From contig DFSK01000009.1 in assembly GCA_002378605.1 (NCBI GenBank), positions 1-5,884 on the forward strand: 5,884 nt of DNA, read 5' to 3'. The translations under genes were made by a program, and so were the position numbers. The DNA comes from Alphaproteobacteria bacterium UBA3439 (GTDB lineage: Bacteria; Pseudomonadota; Alphaproteobacteria; Puniceispirillales; Puniceispirillaceae). Numbering within the stretch: position 1 is the stretch's first letter; every line of letters starts with the position of its first letter. Positions 1 to 5,884 of this stretch are shown in pieces. Under the pieces are notes generated by a model that saw nothing but the letters and a program-made list of their open reading frames with translations, did no database searches and was not told the origin of the DNA.

Positions 1-2
1 TT

Positions 3-434
3 GTTTGGGCATTTGGTCAGGTTTTGATCCGCCGCCTTGACGGGGCTTTGGGCGGGTTTCAGCTTACCGCATGGATTGGTGTTATGGCTGGCCCGCAAAT
101 GCTGCTGGCCTCATTCTTCATTGATGGCAACCCGCTACCCGCCATTCAGGCAGCGCCAATCGAGGCATGGCTTACGGTGATCTATCTTGGCGTGGTGATG
201 ACCGCTATTGGCTATTCGGCCTGGTATTTTGTGCTGGCGCGTTATCCGGTGCCAATGGTGATGCCGGTCTTGCTTTTGCTGCCGGTCGCGGCAATTTTTG
301 GTGCTGTGACGATGCTTGGTGAGGCCCCTGATCCGATGGTTCTTGCTGGTGGTATGGTGGTGATTTCTGGTGTTGGCGTGGTGGTGGTTGAACCGGCCTA
401 TCTGATGGCATGGTGGCGCAAAAAAACCGGCTAG
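3..434 (+). CDS. EamA/DMT-family membrane transporter, C-terminal part (5' end outside window)
   Basis: This is the last 143 residues of an integral inner-membrane protein; the open frame runs to the left edge, so the true start is outside. The visible part looks like the second EamA repeat of a 10-TM drug/metabolite transporter. It opens with VWAFGQVLIRRLDG, followed by four hydrophobic spans at about residues 25-43, 54-77, 80-103 and 107-126. The tail is short and basic (WWRKKTG) and would be cytoplasmic by the positive-inside rule. The GYSAWYFVLARYPVPMV segment, followed by a proline-containing helix and LGE, is the pattern typical of EamA domains. Characterised members export amino acids, cysteine/O-acetylserine or other small metabolites; the substrate here cannot be read from sequence. 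A TTG at 24 is an in-frame codon, not a credible start, because the family sequence continues upstream of it. The stop codon lies inside the left arm of the following terminator hairpin. Confidence 0.85.
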   Translation, partial: VWAFGQVLIRRLDGALGGFQLTAWIGVMAGPQMLLASFFIDGNPLPAIQAAPIEAWLTVIYLGVVMTAIGYSAWYFVLARYPVPMVMPVLLLLPVAAIFGAVTMLGEAPDPMVLAGGMVVISGVGVVVVEPAYLMAWWRKKTG

Positions 435-460
435 ACCATAAATCAGGCCGAGCCGGTTTT
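423..460. terminator. Bidirectional rho-independent terminator between the EamA gene and gcdH
   Basis: A perfect 10-bp inverted repeat, AAAACCGGCT (423-432) and AGCCGGTTTT (451-460), encloses an 18-nt loop. Read on +, the stem ends in a T4 run and would end the EamA transcript; its left arm overlaps that gene's stop codon. Read on -, the stem is followed by seven T (complement of 420-426), a better terminator tract, so it would also end gcdH transcription. Convergent genes commonly share such an element. Confidence 0.75.
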
Positions 461-466
461 CCATGT

Positions 467-497
467 GCCAAGCTGCAATCGGTCGATTAGGCTTGGC
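467..497. repeat. Two-part hairpin in the gcdH 3' region
   Basis: GCCAAGC (467-473) pairs perfectly with GCTTGGC (491-497). Inside it, AATCG (477-481) pairs with CGATT (484-488), separated by a small internal loop (tgc opposite ag). The structure totals 12 bp. Neither strand has a T run directly after it, so it is not a textbook terminator. It lies 35 bases after the gcdH stop and just before the terminator at 423-460. It may be a 3'-end stabilising hairpin, a backup terminator, or a copy of a genome-wide repeat. Confidence 0.55.
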
Positions 498-532
498 GTT
501 TATATGCTTGTGGCGTGAATGCCTTGGTTTGA

Positions 533-1726
533 TCAGGCGCCAGTAAAGGCCTGCAATCCGGTTTGTGCCCGTCCCAGAATAAGCGCATGGACGTCATGCG
601 TGCCTTCATAGGTATTGACCGTTTCCAGATTAATCATATGCCGCATGATGTGATATTCCTCGGCAATACCATTGCCGCCATGCATGTCGCGCGATGTCCG
701 CGCAATGGTCAGCGCCTTGCCACAATTATTGCGTTTGATCAGCGAAATATTTTCCGGTGCGCAATTATTCTCGTCAAGCAAGCGGCCAACCCGAAGCGCG
801 GCTTGCAGTCCAAGGGTGATTTCGGTTTGCATATCGGCAAGCTTTAGCTGGATAAGCTGATTGGCGGCGAGAGGCCGGTTAAACTGCTTGCGATCAAGTG
901 TATATTGACGCGCTGCGTGCCAGCAGAATTCAGACGCCCCCATAACGCCCCAGGCAATGCCATAGCGGGCTTTATTCAAGCAGGAAAACGGCCCTTTTAA
1001 TCCGCTAACATGCGGCAAAAGATTATCCTCAGACACAAAGGCATTATCCATCTGGATCGAACCGGTGACCGAGGCCCGAAGCGATAGCTTGCCCTCGATT
1101 TTCGGGGTGCTAAAGCCGCTACCAGCGGTTTCACGCTCGACAATGAAGCCGCGGATTGCGCCGTCAAGCTTGGCCCAGATGATGGCGATGTCGGCATAGG
1201 GTGCATTTGAAATCCAGGTTTTTGACCCTGACAAATGATAGCCGCCATCGGTCTTGACCGCCTTGGTTGACATGCCGCCCGGATCAGATCCGAAATCAGG
1301 CTCGGTTAGGCCAAAACAGCCGATCATCTCGCCGGTTGCCAATTTCGGCAGGAATTTATGCTTTTGCTCGTCACTCCCAAAGCTATAGATCGGATGCATG
1401 ACAAGGGATGATTGAACTGACATGGCTGAACGATAGCCAGAATCGACGCGTTCGATCTCGCGTGCAGCAAGACCATAGGCAACATGGTTGACGCCAGCGC
1501 CGCCGAATTCTTCGGGGATTGTCGAGCCGAGAAGGCCAAGCGCACCCATATCTTTTAATAATGCTGGATCAAAAGCCTCATCGCGGAAATCTCCAATGAC
1601 CCGTGGCATCAAAATGTCATCGGCAAATGCCTTGGCGGCATCGCGAACCATACGTTCTTCATCGTTAAGCTGCGCCTCAAGGAAAAACGGATCGTCCCAC
1701 TGAAACTGTGGCTTTGAAGAGGTCAT
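533..1726 (-). CDS. gcdH: Glutaryl-CoA dehydrogenase (decarboxylating acyl-CoA dehydrogenase)
   Basis: The product is a 397-residue FAD flavoenzyme that oxidises and decarboxylates glutaryl-CoA to crotonyl-CoA and CO2. It passes electrons to electron-transfer flavoprotein, in lysine, tryptophan and some aromatic breakdown routes; it should be cytoplasmic. The whole acyl-CoA dehydrogenase fold is present: N-terminal helical domain (about 15-130), beta domain with the flavin-contact stretch [15 protein letters not shown] (137-151) and KTWISN (169-174), then the C-terminal helical domain. Features specific to GcdH rather than other acyl-CoA dehydrogenases are [15 protein letters not shown], whose Arg99 and Ser103 correspond to the glutarate-binding Arg94/Ser98 of the human enzyme, and [17 protein letters not shown], with Glu374 as the catalytic base. 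I chose the ATG at 1724-1726 because AGGA lies 7 bases upstream; an in-frame start 16 codons earlier adds an unconserved extension. No gcdR-type regulator or CoA-transferase gene adjoins it, so it appears monocistronic. Confidence 0.95.
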   Translation of the reverse strand: MTSSKPQFQWDDPFFLEAQLNDEERMVRDAAKAFADDILMPRVIGDFRDEAFDPALLKDMGALGLLGSTIPEEFGGAGVNHVAYGLAAREIERVDSGYRSAMSVQSSLVMHPIYSFGSDEQKHKFLPKLATGEMIGCFGLTEPDFGSDPGGMSTKAVKTDGGYHLSGSKTWISNAPYADIAIIWAKLDGAIRGFIVERETAGSGFSTPKIEGKLSLRASVTGSIQMDNAFVSEDNLLPHVSGLKGPFSCLNKARYGIAWGVMGASEFCWHAARQYTLDRKQFNRPLAANQLIQLKLADMQTEITLGLQAALRVGRLLDENNCAPENISLIKRNNCGKALTIARTSRDMHGGNGIAEEYHIMRHMINLETVNTYEGTHDVHALILGRAQTGLQAFTGA

Positions 1727-1733
1727 GTTACTG

Positions 1734-1737
1734 TCCT
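1734..1737 (-). promoter_or_regulatory. Ribosome binding site of gcdH
   Basis: On the minus strand AAGGACAGTAAC directly precedes the ATG at 1726, placing an AGGA core 7 bases upstream of the start codon. This supports the 397-residue reading over the longer 413-residue one. Confidence 0.6.
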
Positions 1738-1760
1738 TAGATGTTGGGGTTAATGATTGG

Positions 1761-1798
1761 AAACCGGCGGTCAATCTACCTTATTTCAAACCGGTTTG
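1761..1798 (-). promoter_or_regulatory. Palindrome plus half-site upstream of gcdH (candidate operator)
   Basis: CAAACCGGTTTG (1787-1798) is a perfect 12-bp palindrome. The same CCGGTTT heptamer occurs once more on the minus strand, as the complement of 1761-1767, offset by 30 bases or about three helical turns. Both sites lie 35-72 bases upstream of the gcdH start, where a regulator could act. CCGGTTT also occurs in the terminator (454-460) and near the gcdH 3' end (around 558), so the half-site alone is weak evidence. No clear -35/-10 pair was found nearby. Confidence 0.3.
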
Positions 1799-1984
1799 TC
1801 ATCGCTTTATCAGCTATATTTTGACGCAGGTGGGAAAAATATGATCGATTGGCGACGATAGGTGATGGGCGTGGGGCTGGTGAATGGCTTGTAATTTAAT
1901 GTCATTGCCACTAGATAAGCCTGACAAAGCGGCTACACTACGCCGAATACCAGCATGAGTTCACCATGATTGGGATTGGATAAA

Positions 1985-2641
1985 ATGACTGATGATCTGA
2001 TAATTGCCCCGTCGATATTGGCTGCTGATTTCAGCCGGATTGGCGATGAGGTGAAGGCCGTCGATGCAGCGGGTGCCGATTGGATTCACCTTGATGTCAT
2101 GGATGGCCATTTTGTACCGAACCTGACCTTTGGCCCGCCTTTGATCAAGGCTTTGCGGCCGCATAGTCAGAAATGTTTTGACACGCATCTGATGGTGTCG
2201 AACCCTGATGCGCTGTTGACCGAATATGCCGCTGCCGGATCGGATATCATTACCGTTCATGCAGAAGCCTGCCCCCATCTTGATCGCAGCCTAAGCCACA
2301 TCCGCGAACTGGGTTGCAAGGCCGGTGTTTCGTTGAATCCGCATACGCCGATTGACGGGTTGCAGCATGTTCTTGACCGGCTGGATCTTATCCTTGTGAT
2401 GACGGTCAATCCGGGATTTGGTGGGCAAAGCTTTATCAATGCTATGATCGACAAGATTGCCGCAACCAAGGCGATGATCGGTGATCGTCCGATCACCATC
2501 GAGGTTGATGGCGGAATCACGGCTGATAATGCTGGCAAGGTGGTTGCTGCAGGTGCGCGGGCGCTTGTTGCCGGTTCGGCCGTCTTTAAAGGCGCGTCCT
2601 ATGCTGAAAATATGGCGGCGATTCGCGCTGCGGCCGCCTAA
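1985..2641 (+). CDS. rpe: Ribulose-phosphate 3-epimerase
   Basis: The product is a 218-residue cytoplasmic TIM-barrel enzyme that interconverts D-ribulose 5-phosphate and D-xylulose 5-phosphate in the pentose phosphate (and, where present, Calvin) pathway. Family signatures run the full length: [10 protein letters not shown] (7-16) with Ser10, [14 protein letters not shown] (33-46), DTHLMV (66-71), VHAEA (91-95), [12 protein letters not shown] (139-150) and EVDGGI (173-178), then the phosphate-binding end [11 protein letters not shown] (193-203). The expected metal/catalytic set is intact: His35, Asp37, His68 and Asp175. Length is normal for the family. I chose the ATG at 1985 because conserved sequence begins at once; a GGGA about 9 bases upstream is the only, weak, ribosome binding site. 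An in-frame TTG at 1970 would add five residues. No phosphoglycolate phosphatase or rRNA-processing partner gene is adjacent. Reading through into the next gene, 81 bases on, is possible. Confidence 0.96.
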   Translation: MTDDLIIAPSILAADFSRIGDEVKAVDAAGADWIHLDVMDGHFVPNLTFGPPLIKALRPHSQKCFDTHLMVSNPDALLTEYAAAGSDIITVHAEACPHLDRSLSHIRELGCKAGVSLNPHTPIDGLQHVLDRLDLILVMTVNPGFGGQSFINAMIDKIAATKAMIGDRPITIEVDGGITADNAGKVVAAGARALVAGSAVFKGASYAENMAAIRAAAA

Positions 2642-2711
2642 TTTCGCATAGCCAATGAATATATGGCCTGATTTTGGTGCTCCGAACGGGCATGTTATCG
2701 CTTTCGACCAT

Positions 2712-2716
2712 GGAGA
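2712..2716 (+). promoter_or_regulatory. Ribosome binding site of the yqjG-like gene
   Basis: GGAGA ends 6 bases before the ATG at 2723. This is a good Shine-Dalgarno match and fixes the start of the downstream reading frame. Confidence 0.65.
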
Positions 2717-2722
2717 ATCCAA

Positions 2723-3697
2723 ATGGGATTACTAATCGACGGAAGCTGGTCAACGGCTTGGTATGATACCGAAAAGACCGATGGCAAATTTGTTCGTGAA
2801 GATGCCGGATTTCGCCATTGGATAACCGCAGATGGTGCGGCTGGGCCAACGGGCAAAGCTGGGTTCAAAGCCGAAACTGGGCGTTATCATCTTTATGTTT
2901 CGCATGCTTGCCCCTGGGCGCATCGGACGATGATTTTTCGTCATTTAAAAGGGCTGGATGAGCATATTTCGGTTTCAGTTGTGCATCCGCTGATGTTGGA
3001 AAATGGCTGGAGCTTTGCCACTGATGAATTTGCGACTGGCGACGCGCTTTATCAAAGTGATTTTCTTTATCAGATTTACCAGAAATCGAAACCCGACGTG
3101 ACTGGGCGGGTGACGGTGCCGGTTTTATGGGACAAACAAACCGAACAGATTATTTCGAATGAATCATCAGAAATTATTCGCATGTTCAATTCGGCATTTG
3201 ATACGATCACTGGCAATGAACTGGATTTCTGGCCAGCGGCAAAACGCAACGCCATTGAGATCATCAATGAAGATATCTACCAACATATAAATAATGGTGT
3301 TTATCGCGCTGGATTTGCGACAAAGGCATCGGCTTATGAAGAGGCGGTTACAGGTCTGTTTGACGCGCTTGACCGTATCGAGGCGCGTTTGGGTGCGAGC
3401 CGCTATCTAATCGGGGATGATATCACCGAGGCTGATTGGCGGCTTTTCACGACATTGGTTCGGTTCGATCCGGTCTATGTTGGGCATTTCAAATGCAATT
3501 TGCGGCGTATTGCCGATTATCCGGCCTTGTCGGGCTATCTTCGTGAGCTATATCAAATGCCGGGAATCGCCGAAACGGTGGTGATGCCGCATATCAAAAC
3601 ACATTATTATGCAAGCCATCGCAATCTGAACCCGACGGGCATTGTGCCAAAGGGCCCGATTCTTGATTTTCTGGCGCCGCATGGACGTCAGCGCTAG
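2723..3697 (+). CDS. yqjG: Glutathionyl-hydroquinone reductase (Xi-class glutathione S-transferase, YqjG/ECM4 family)
   Basis: This 324-residue protein belongs to the Omega-like/Xi class of glutathione transferases, which use a cysteine rather than tyrosine or serine. Characterised members reduce glutathionyl-hydroquinones to hydroquinones, releasing GSSG, in the cytoplasm. The diagnostic CPWAH motif is at 63-67 with Cys63 as the predicted nucleophile, at the same position as in E. coli YqjG. VPVLWD and SNESSEIIRMFN (145-156) complete the thioredoxin-like domain's glutathione site. The C-terminal helical domain carries GVYRAGFA (192-199, Tyr194), YLIGDDITEADWRLFTTLVRFDPVYVGHFKCN (228-259) and HYYASHRNLNPTGIVPKGP (294-312), where Tyr295/Tyr296 match the substrate-side tyrosine of the family. 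Length is normal and no key residue is missing. It may repair spontaneously glutathionylated quinones; the true substrate is unknown and no dehalogenase or aromatic-degradation gene adjoins it. Its stop codon overlaps that of convergent trhO. Confidence 0.93.
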   Translation: MGLLIDGSWSTAWYDTEKTDGKFVREDAGFRHWITADGAAGPTGKAGFKAETGRYHLYVSHACPWAHRTMIFRHLKGLDEHISVSVVHPLMLENGWSFATDEFATGDALYQSDFLYQIYQKSKPDVTGRVTVPVLWDKQTEQIISNESSEIIRMFNSAFDTITGNELDFWPAAKRNAIEIINEDIYQHINNGVYRAGFATKASAYEEAVTGLFDALDRIEARLGASRYLIGDDITEADWRLFTTLVRFDPVYVGHFKCNLRRIADYPALSGYLRELYQMPGIAETVVMPHIKTHYYASHRNLNPTGIVPKGPILDFLAPHGRQR

Positions 3698-4710
3698 CTG
3701 CTTTCTGGCCCGGATGAGGGTGTTTTCTCGCGGCGTGGGTTTATGCCAAGATGAACCTCGCCGCGATCGGCGGCAAGTCGCATTTGTTTTTGCCGTTCGG
3801 CAAAACGCGCCGCCCGTTCGGGATCAAGATCAGGTTTGCAATGTGGACAGCTAATGCCATCTTCAAAATCGGCATGCGCCAAATCATCGGCCGATAGTGG
3901 CATGCGGCAAGCATGGCACATATTATAGCTTCCGGGCTGCAAATCATGGTCAACCGCTACGCGCCCGTCAAAAACAAAACATTCGCCTTGCCATTGGCTG
4001 TTGGCAGGGGGGACATCTTCAAGATATTTCAAAATGCCGCCTTTTAGATGATAAACCTCGTCAAAGCCCATATCTTGCATCAGCGCGCTGGCTTTTTCGC
4101 AGCGAATGCCGCCAGTACAATACATTGCAATTTTCGTGGGGCGTCGGTCGGCTGGCTGATTGGCTAGTGAATGCGCCCATTCGGGAAATTCGCGAAAATT
4201 TGTTGTCATGGGATCGACCGCACCAGCAAACATGCCAATTGCGGTTTCATAGCTATTGCGCGTATCAACAAGCAAAACATCCGGATCGGCAATCAAGCCG
4301 TTCCAATCTTTCGGGTCAACATAGGTTCCGGTTCGTTTGGCCGGATTGATCTCAGGACATCCCATTGTCACGATTTCGCGTTTCGGGCGCACTTTCATCC
4401 GCAGGAAAGGCTGATCGGGGCTAAATGAAAATTTTAGCGATAATTGTTCAAACCGGCCATCAGCCTCGAGCCAATTCAGACATTGCGCCATGCCGTCCCG
4501 CGAGGCCGCGATGGTGCCATTGATGCCTTCTTCGGCCAAGAGAATCGTGCCAAGAATCTGGTTTTTATCGCAAAGCTGCTGCAAGGTCTGGCGCAGCCCG
4601 TCGATATCGTCAAGTGAGACAAATTTATATAATGCCGCAACAACAAAGCCGTCATTGGCGGCGCCAAGGCGGTCAAGCATCGCGTTCATTTCAGCGTCAA
4701 ACGAGCTCAT
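3694..4710 (-). CDS. trhO: tRNA uridine(34) hydroxylase, rhodanese-domain protein (UPF0176)
   Basis: The product is 338 residues and matches TrhO (formerly YceA). In E. coli TrhO carries out the oxygen-dependent route to 5-hydroxyuridine at the wobble base U34 of several tRNAs, the precursor of mo5U/cmo5U. The N-terminal part (about 20-110) has the family's acylphosphatase-like domain with LYKF and LLAEEGINGTIA (58-69). The rhodanese domain (about 125-235) has the active loop CTGGIRCEKAS, with Cys198 as the predicted reactive residue, followed by VYHLKGGILKYLE (219-231). The C-terminal tail has CHAC (265-268) and CPHC (288-291), a probable zinc-binding four-cysteine cluster, then a basic, low-complexity end. 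The start is the ATG at 4708-4710; its ribosome binding site is poor, and Met8 or Met11 are alternatives without better sites. It is transcribed alone, convergent with the yqjG-like gene and divergent from the transporter gene. Confidence 0.93.
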   Translation of the reverse strand: MSSFDAEMNAMLDRLGAANDGFVVAALYKFVSLDDIDGLRQTLQQLCDKNQILGTILLAEEGINGTIAASRDGMAQCLNWLEADGRFEQLSLKFSFSPDQPFLRMKVRPKREIVTMGCPEINPAKRTGTYVDPKDWNGLIADPDVLLVDTRNSYETAIGMFAGAVDPMTTNFREFPEWAHSLANQPADRRPTKIAMYCTGGIRCEKASALMQDMGFDEVYHLKGGILKYLEDVPPANSQWQGECFVFDGRVAVDHDLQPGSYNMCHACRMPLSADDLAHADFEDGISCPHCKPDLDPERAARFAERQKQMRLAADRGEVHLGINPRREKTPSSGPESS

Positions 4711-4850
4711 GGTCAGTCTTTAATGCAGTAATTTACCGGCTGTGATGGCGCAAATTAACACTCTGTGGCAAACAAACCAATACCATTATTTATTATTGTT
4801 TTTTGCTTTGGTAAATTTTTTTATTGAGGCAATCTTGAAACATGTTAGCG

Positions 4851-4880
4851 TTCATATGGTATGGAAAATGACAGGATAAT
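4851..4880 (+). promoter_or_regulatory. Candidate sigma-70-type promoter of the binding-protein gene
   Basis: GATAAT (4875-4880) matches the -10 consensus at five of six positions. TTCATA (4851-4856) matches the -35 consensus at four of six, with an 18-base spacer. It would give a leader of roughly 50-55 bases before the ATG at 4941. The surrounding region (about 4771-4826) is unusually AT-rich for this window, as expected for a strong promoter. This was read by eye and other -35 choices exist. Confidence 0.35.
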
Positions 4881-4888
4881 CGTCATTT
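4866..4888. promoter_or_regulatory. Inverted repeat around the -10 box (candidate operator)
   Basis: AAATGAC (4866-4872) and GTCATTT (4882-4888) form a perfect 7-bp inverted repeat with a 9-base spacer, which contains the candidate -10 box GATAAT. The half-sites are 16 bases apart centre to centre, about one and a half helical turns. A dimeric repressor binding here would block the promoter. No regulator gene is visible in the window. Confidence 0.4.
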
Positions 4889-4892
4889 CTTA

Positions 4893-4920
4893 GCAATATC
4901 TTTGCAGGGCAGCTTATTGC
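4893..4920 (+). other. Weak leader hairpin before the binding-protein gene
   Basis: GCAATA (4893-4898) can pair with TATTGC (4915-4920), with a short inner TGC/GCA pairing. It would sit in the 5' leader, ending about 10 bases before the ribosome binding site. It is AT-rich and of low stability. It resembles no riboswitch class I recognise and may be chance. Confidence 0.2.
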
Positions 4921-4928
4921 CATCGTTT

Positions 4929-4935
4929 AGGGAGA
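4929..4935 (+). promoter_or_regulatory. Ribosome binding site of the binding-protein gene
   Basis: AGGGAGA, five bases before the ATG at 4941, is the strongest Shine-Dalgarno sequence in the window. This fits a periplasmic binding protein made in large amounts. Confidence 0.75.
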
Positions 4936-4940
4936 TTAAT

Positions 4941-5884
4941 ATGAAGAAAACCACAAAAAATCTTGTATCAGCCAGCGTTGCAGCAGTTATGATGGGAGGC
5001 GCCAGCCTTGCGCATGCAGCTGATAGCGTCAATGTCGCGTTTTTCCTGGAATGGGCAACACCAAACCAAATCGCCAAGGTCGACAAGACCTATGACGATG
5101 CCATGGGTGTTGACGTCAAATGGACAAATTTTTCAACAGGTGTTCAAATGACCGAAGCCATGCTTGCTGGTGATATTGATATTGCCTATTCACAGGGTCT
5201 TGCGCCGTTTGTGACGGCGATCCAGCAGGGCGCGCCAATCAAAATGGTGTCTGTTGCTGTGATTTATGAAGCAAATGATTGCTTTGTGAAAAATGGTCTT
5301 GGCATCAATTCATCAAACGCATCTGAGCTTGAAGGCAGAACCGTTGCAGTGCCGTTGAATACCATGGCCGATTTCGCGTTCCGCAAATATATGCAGGTTC
5401 TCAATGTTGACACATCGACAATGAAGATTGTTGATCAGGCACCTGCCGATGGTGCGGTATCACTGGCCGAAGGCTCGGTTGATATGGCTTGTATCTTTGG
5501 CGGTGACTCAGCGAAAAAAGCTGGCGAAGTGGGGGCACCAATCATGTCATCACAGCAAAAGCGTGATGCCGGAATTGGCTCGTTTGATGTTGTGTCTGTC
5601 ACAGAAAAATTCGCAACCGAAAATCCGGGCTTGTTGCGCACTTTCCTTGAGGTTACGCATGAGGCGAATGCAAACTGGACAGCAAGCGACGCGCAGTTGA
5701 AGAAAGTTGCTGCGGATGCCGGTATGGATGTTTCAACCACGAAGAATCAGATGTCTGGCTTTATCTTCCCAACAGCTGCCGATCAAAAGGCGCAGTTCTT
5801 CGGTTCTGACGGTGTTGCGGTTGCGGCTGCCGAGTCACTTGGTTTGGTCTTCAAGAAAGCTGGCGCATGGAATGTTGATCAGAA
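4941..5884 (+). CDS. ABC transporter substrate-binding protein, taurine/sulfonate (TauA/SsuA/NMT1-like) class; 3' end outside window
   Basis: The frame is open from the ATG at 4941 to the right edge, giving 314 residues; the family is usually about 320-340 long, so little is missing. A Sec signal peptide is clear: MKKTTKN, a hydrophobic stretch, and AHA followed by AD, with predicted cleavage after Ala26. There is no lipobox cysteine, so a soluble periplasmic protein is expected. The mature part follows the TauA layout: VNVAFFLEWATPNQIAKVD near the start, AMLAGDIDIAYSQGLAPFVTAIQQGAPIKMVSV (73-105), ELEGRTVAVPLNTMADFAFRKYM (129-151) at the lobe crossover, EGSVDMACIFGG (177-188) and FATENPGLLRTFLEVT (224-239). 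The function is to deliver a small solute to an inner-membrane ABC importer, whose permease and ATPase genes probably lie beyond 5884. Taurine is the commonest annotation for such proteins, but the ligand is not proven and no tauA symbol is assigned. Mature cysteines Cys114 and Cys184 could form a disulfide. Confidence 0.88.
   Translation, partial: MKKTTKNLVSASVAAVMMGGASLAHAADSVNVAFFLEWATPNQIAKVDKTYDDAMGVDVKWTNFSTGVQMTEAMLAGDIDIAYSQGLAPFVTAIQQGAPIKMVSVAVIYEANDCFVKNGLGINSSNASELEGRTVAVPLNTMADFAFRKYMQVLNVDTSTMKIVDQAPADGAVSLAEGSVDMACIFGGDSAKKAGEVGAPIMSSQQKRDAGIGSFDVVSVTEKFATENPGLLRTFLEVTHEANANWTASDAQLKKVAADAGMDVSTTKNQMSGFIFPTAADQKAQFFGSDGVAVAAAESLGLVFKKAGAWNVDQ

Noticed and set aside
563..860. 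Two frames on + opposite the 3' part of gcdH
   Set aside because: They mirror the strongly conserved C-terminal domain of gcdH and show no domain of their own.
1727..1774. Sixteen-residue N-terminal extension of gcdH from a start at 1774
   Set aside because: The extra residues are not GcdH-like, and the ATG at 1726 has its own AGGA at good spacing. The extension would also run through the candidate regulatory region.
1821..1845. TTGACG and TATGAT as a promoter for rpe
   Set aside because: The spacer is only 13 bases, too short for a sigma-70 promoter, and the site is 140 bases from the gene.
1970..1984. TTG start five codons upstream for rpe
   Set aside because: The ATG at 1985 gives the usual family start directly before the conserved [10 protein letters not shown], and the added residues have no support.
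2291..2722. 143-residue frame antisense to rpe
   Set aside because: It lies opposite a fully conserved rpe gene, has no recognisable domain and reads as low-quality composition.
3897..4349. 150-residue frame antisense to trhO
   Set aside because: It lies opposite the conserved rhodanese domain, has no family resemblance and has no ribosome binding site.
4883..5086. Minus-strand frame over the binding-protein signal peptide
   Set aside because: It overlaps a clear gene start with signal peptide and ribosome binding site on the other strand; nothing supports it as coding.
5428..5740. Frames on both strands inside the binding-protein gene
   Set aside because: They are alternate-frame readings of a continuous, family-matching coding sequence.
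1..5884. An undescribed defence, mobile or biosynthetic system
   Set aside because: Every gene belongs to a known housekeeping or transport family with intact motifs. I saw no direct-repeat array, integrase, transposase, tRNA boundary or atypical base composition marking an island.

Overview
The window comes from a bacterial chromosome, most likely an alphaproteobacterium with moderate G+C. The proteins look alphaproteobacterial: a GcdH-type acyl-CoA dehydrogenase, a TrhO rhodanese protein with a C-terminal Cys4 tail, and a Xi-class glutathione transferase. A marine, SAR116-like source (Puniceispirillum relatives) fits the gene content and base composition, but that is inference. No rRNA, tRNA or other taxonomic marker is present. 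The gene density and ordinary metabolic content indicate a core chromosomal region. I see no phage, insertion sequence, integron, CRISPR or toxin-antitoxin signature.

Layout, left to right: (1) the 3' end of an EamA/DMT-type membrane exporter gene on + (to 434). (2) A convergent intergenic gap of about 100 bases holding two strong inverted repeats; one is a likely bidirectional terminator. (3) gcdH, glutaryl-CoA dehydrogenase, on - (533-1726). (4) A divergent intergenic region (1727-1984) with a 12-bp perfect palindrome on the gcdH side. (5) rpe, ribulose-phosphate 3-epimerase, on + (1985-2641). (6) A glutathionyl-hydroquinone reductase gene (YqjG/ECM4 type) on + (2723-3697). (7) trhO, tRNA U34 hydroxylase, on - (3694-4710), convergent with the previous gene; the two stop codons share one CTAG. 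(8) A divergent, AT-rich intergenic region (4711-4940) with a candidate promoter and operator-like dyad. (9) The first 314 codons of a secreted ABC-transporter substrate-binding protein of the TauA/SsuA class on +, cut by the right edge.

The genes do not form one pathway. They are single-gene or two-gene units in alternating orientation: amino-acid/aromatic catabolism (gcdH), the pentose phosphate and Calvin pathways (rpe), quinone/thiol redox repair (yqjG-like), tRNA wobble modification (trhO), and organosulfur or organonitrogen uptake (the binding protein, probably first in an ABC operon that continues outside). Only rpe and the yqjG-like gene could be co-transcribed, and their 81-base gap and unrelated functions make that uncertain.

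I found no convincing evidence of an undescribed system. The observations most worth a second look are regulatory: the dyad around the -10 box of the binding-protein gene, the palindrome upstream of gcdH, the paired hairpins after gcdH, and the shared CTAG stop codons.
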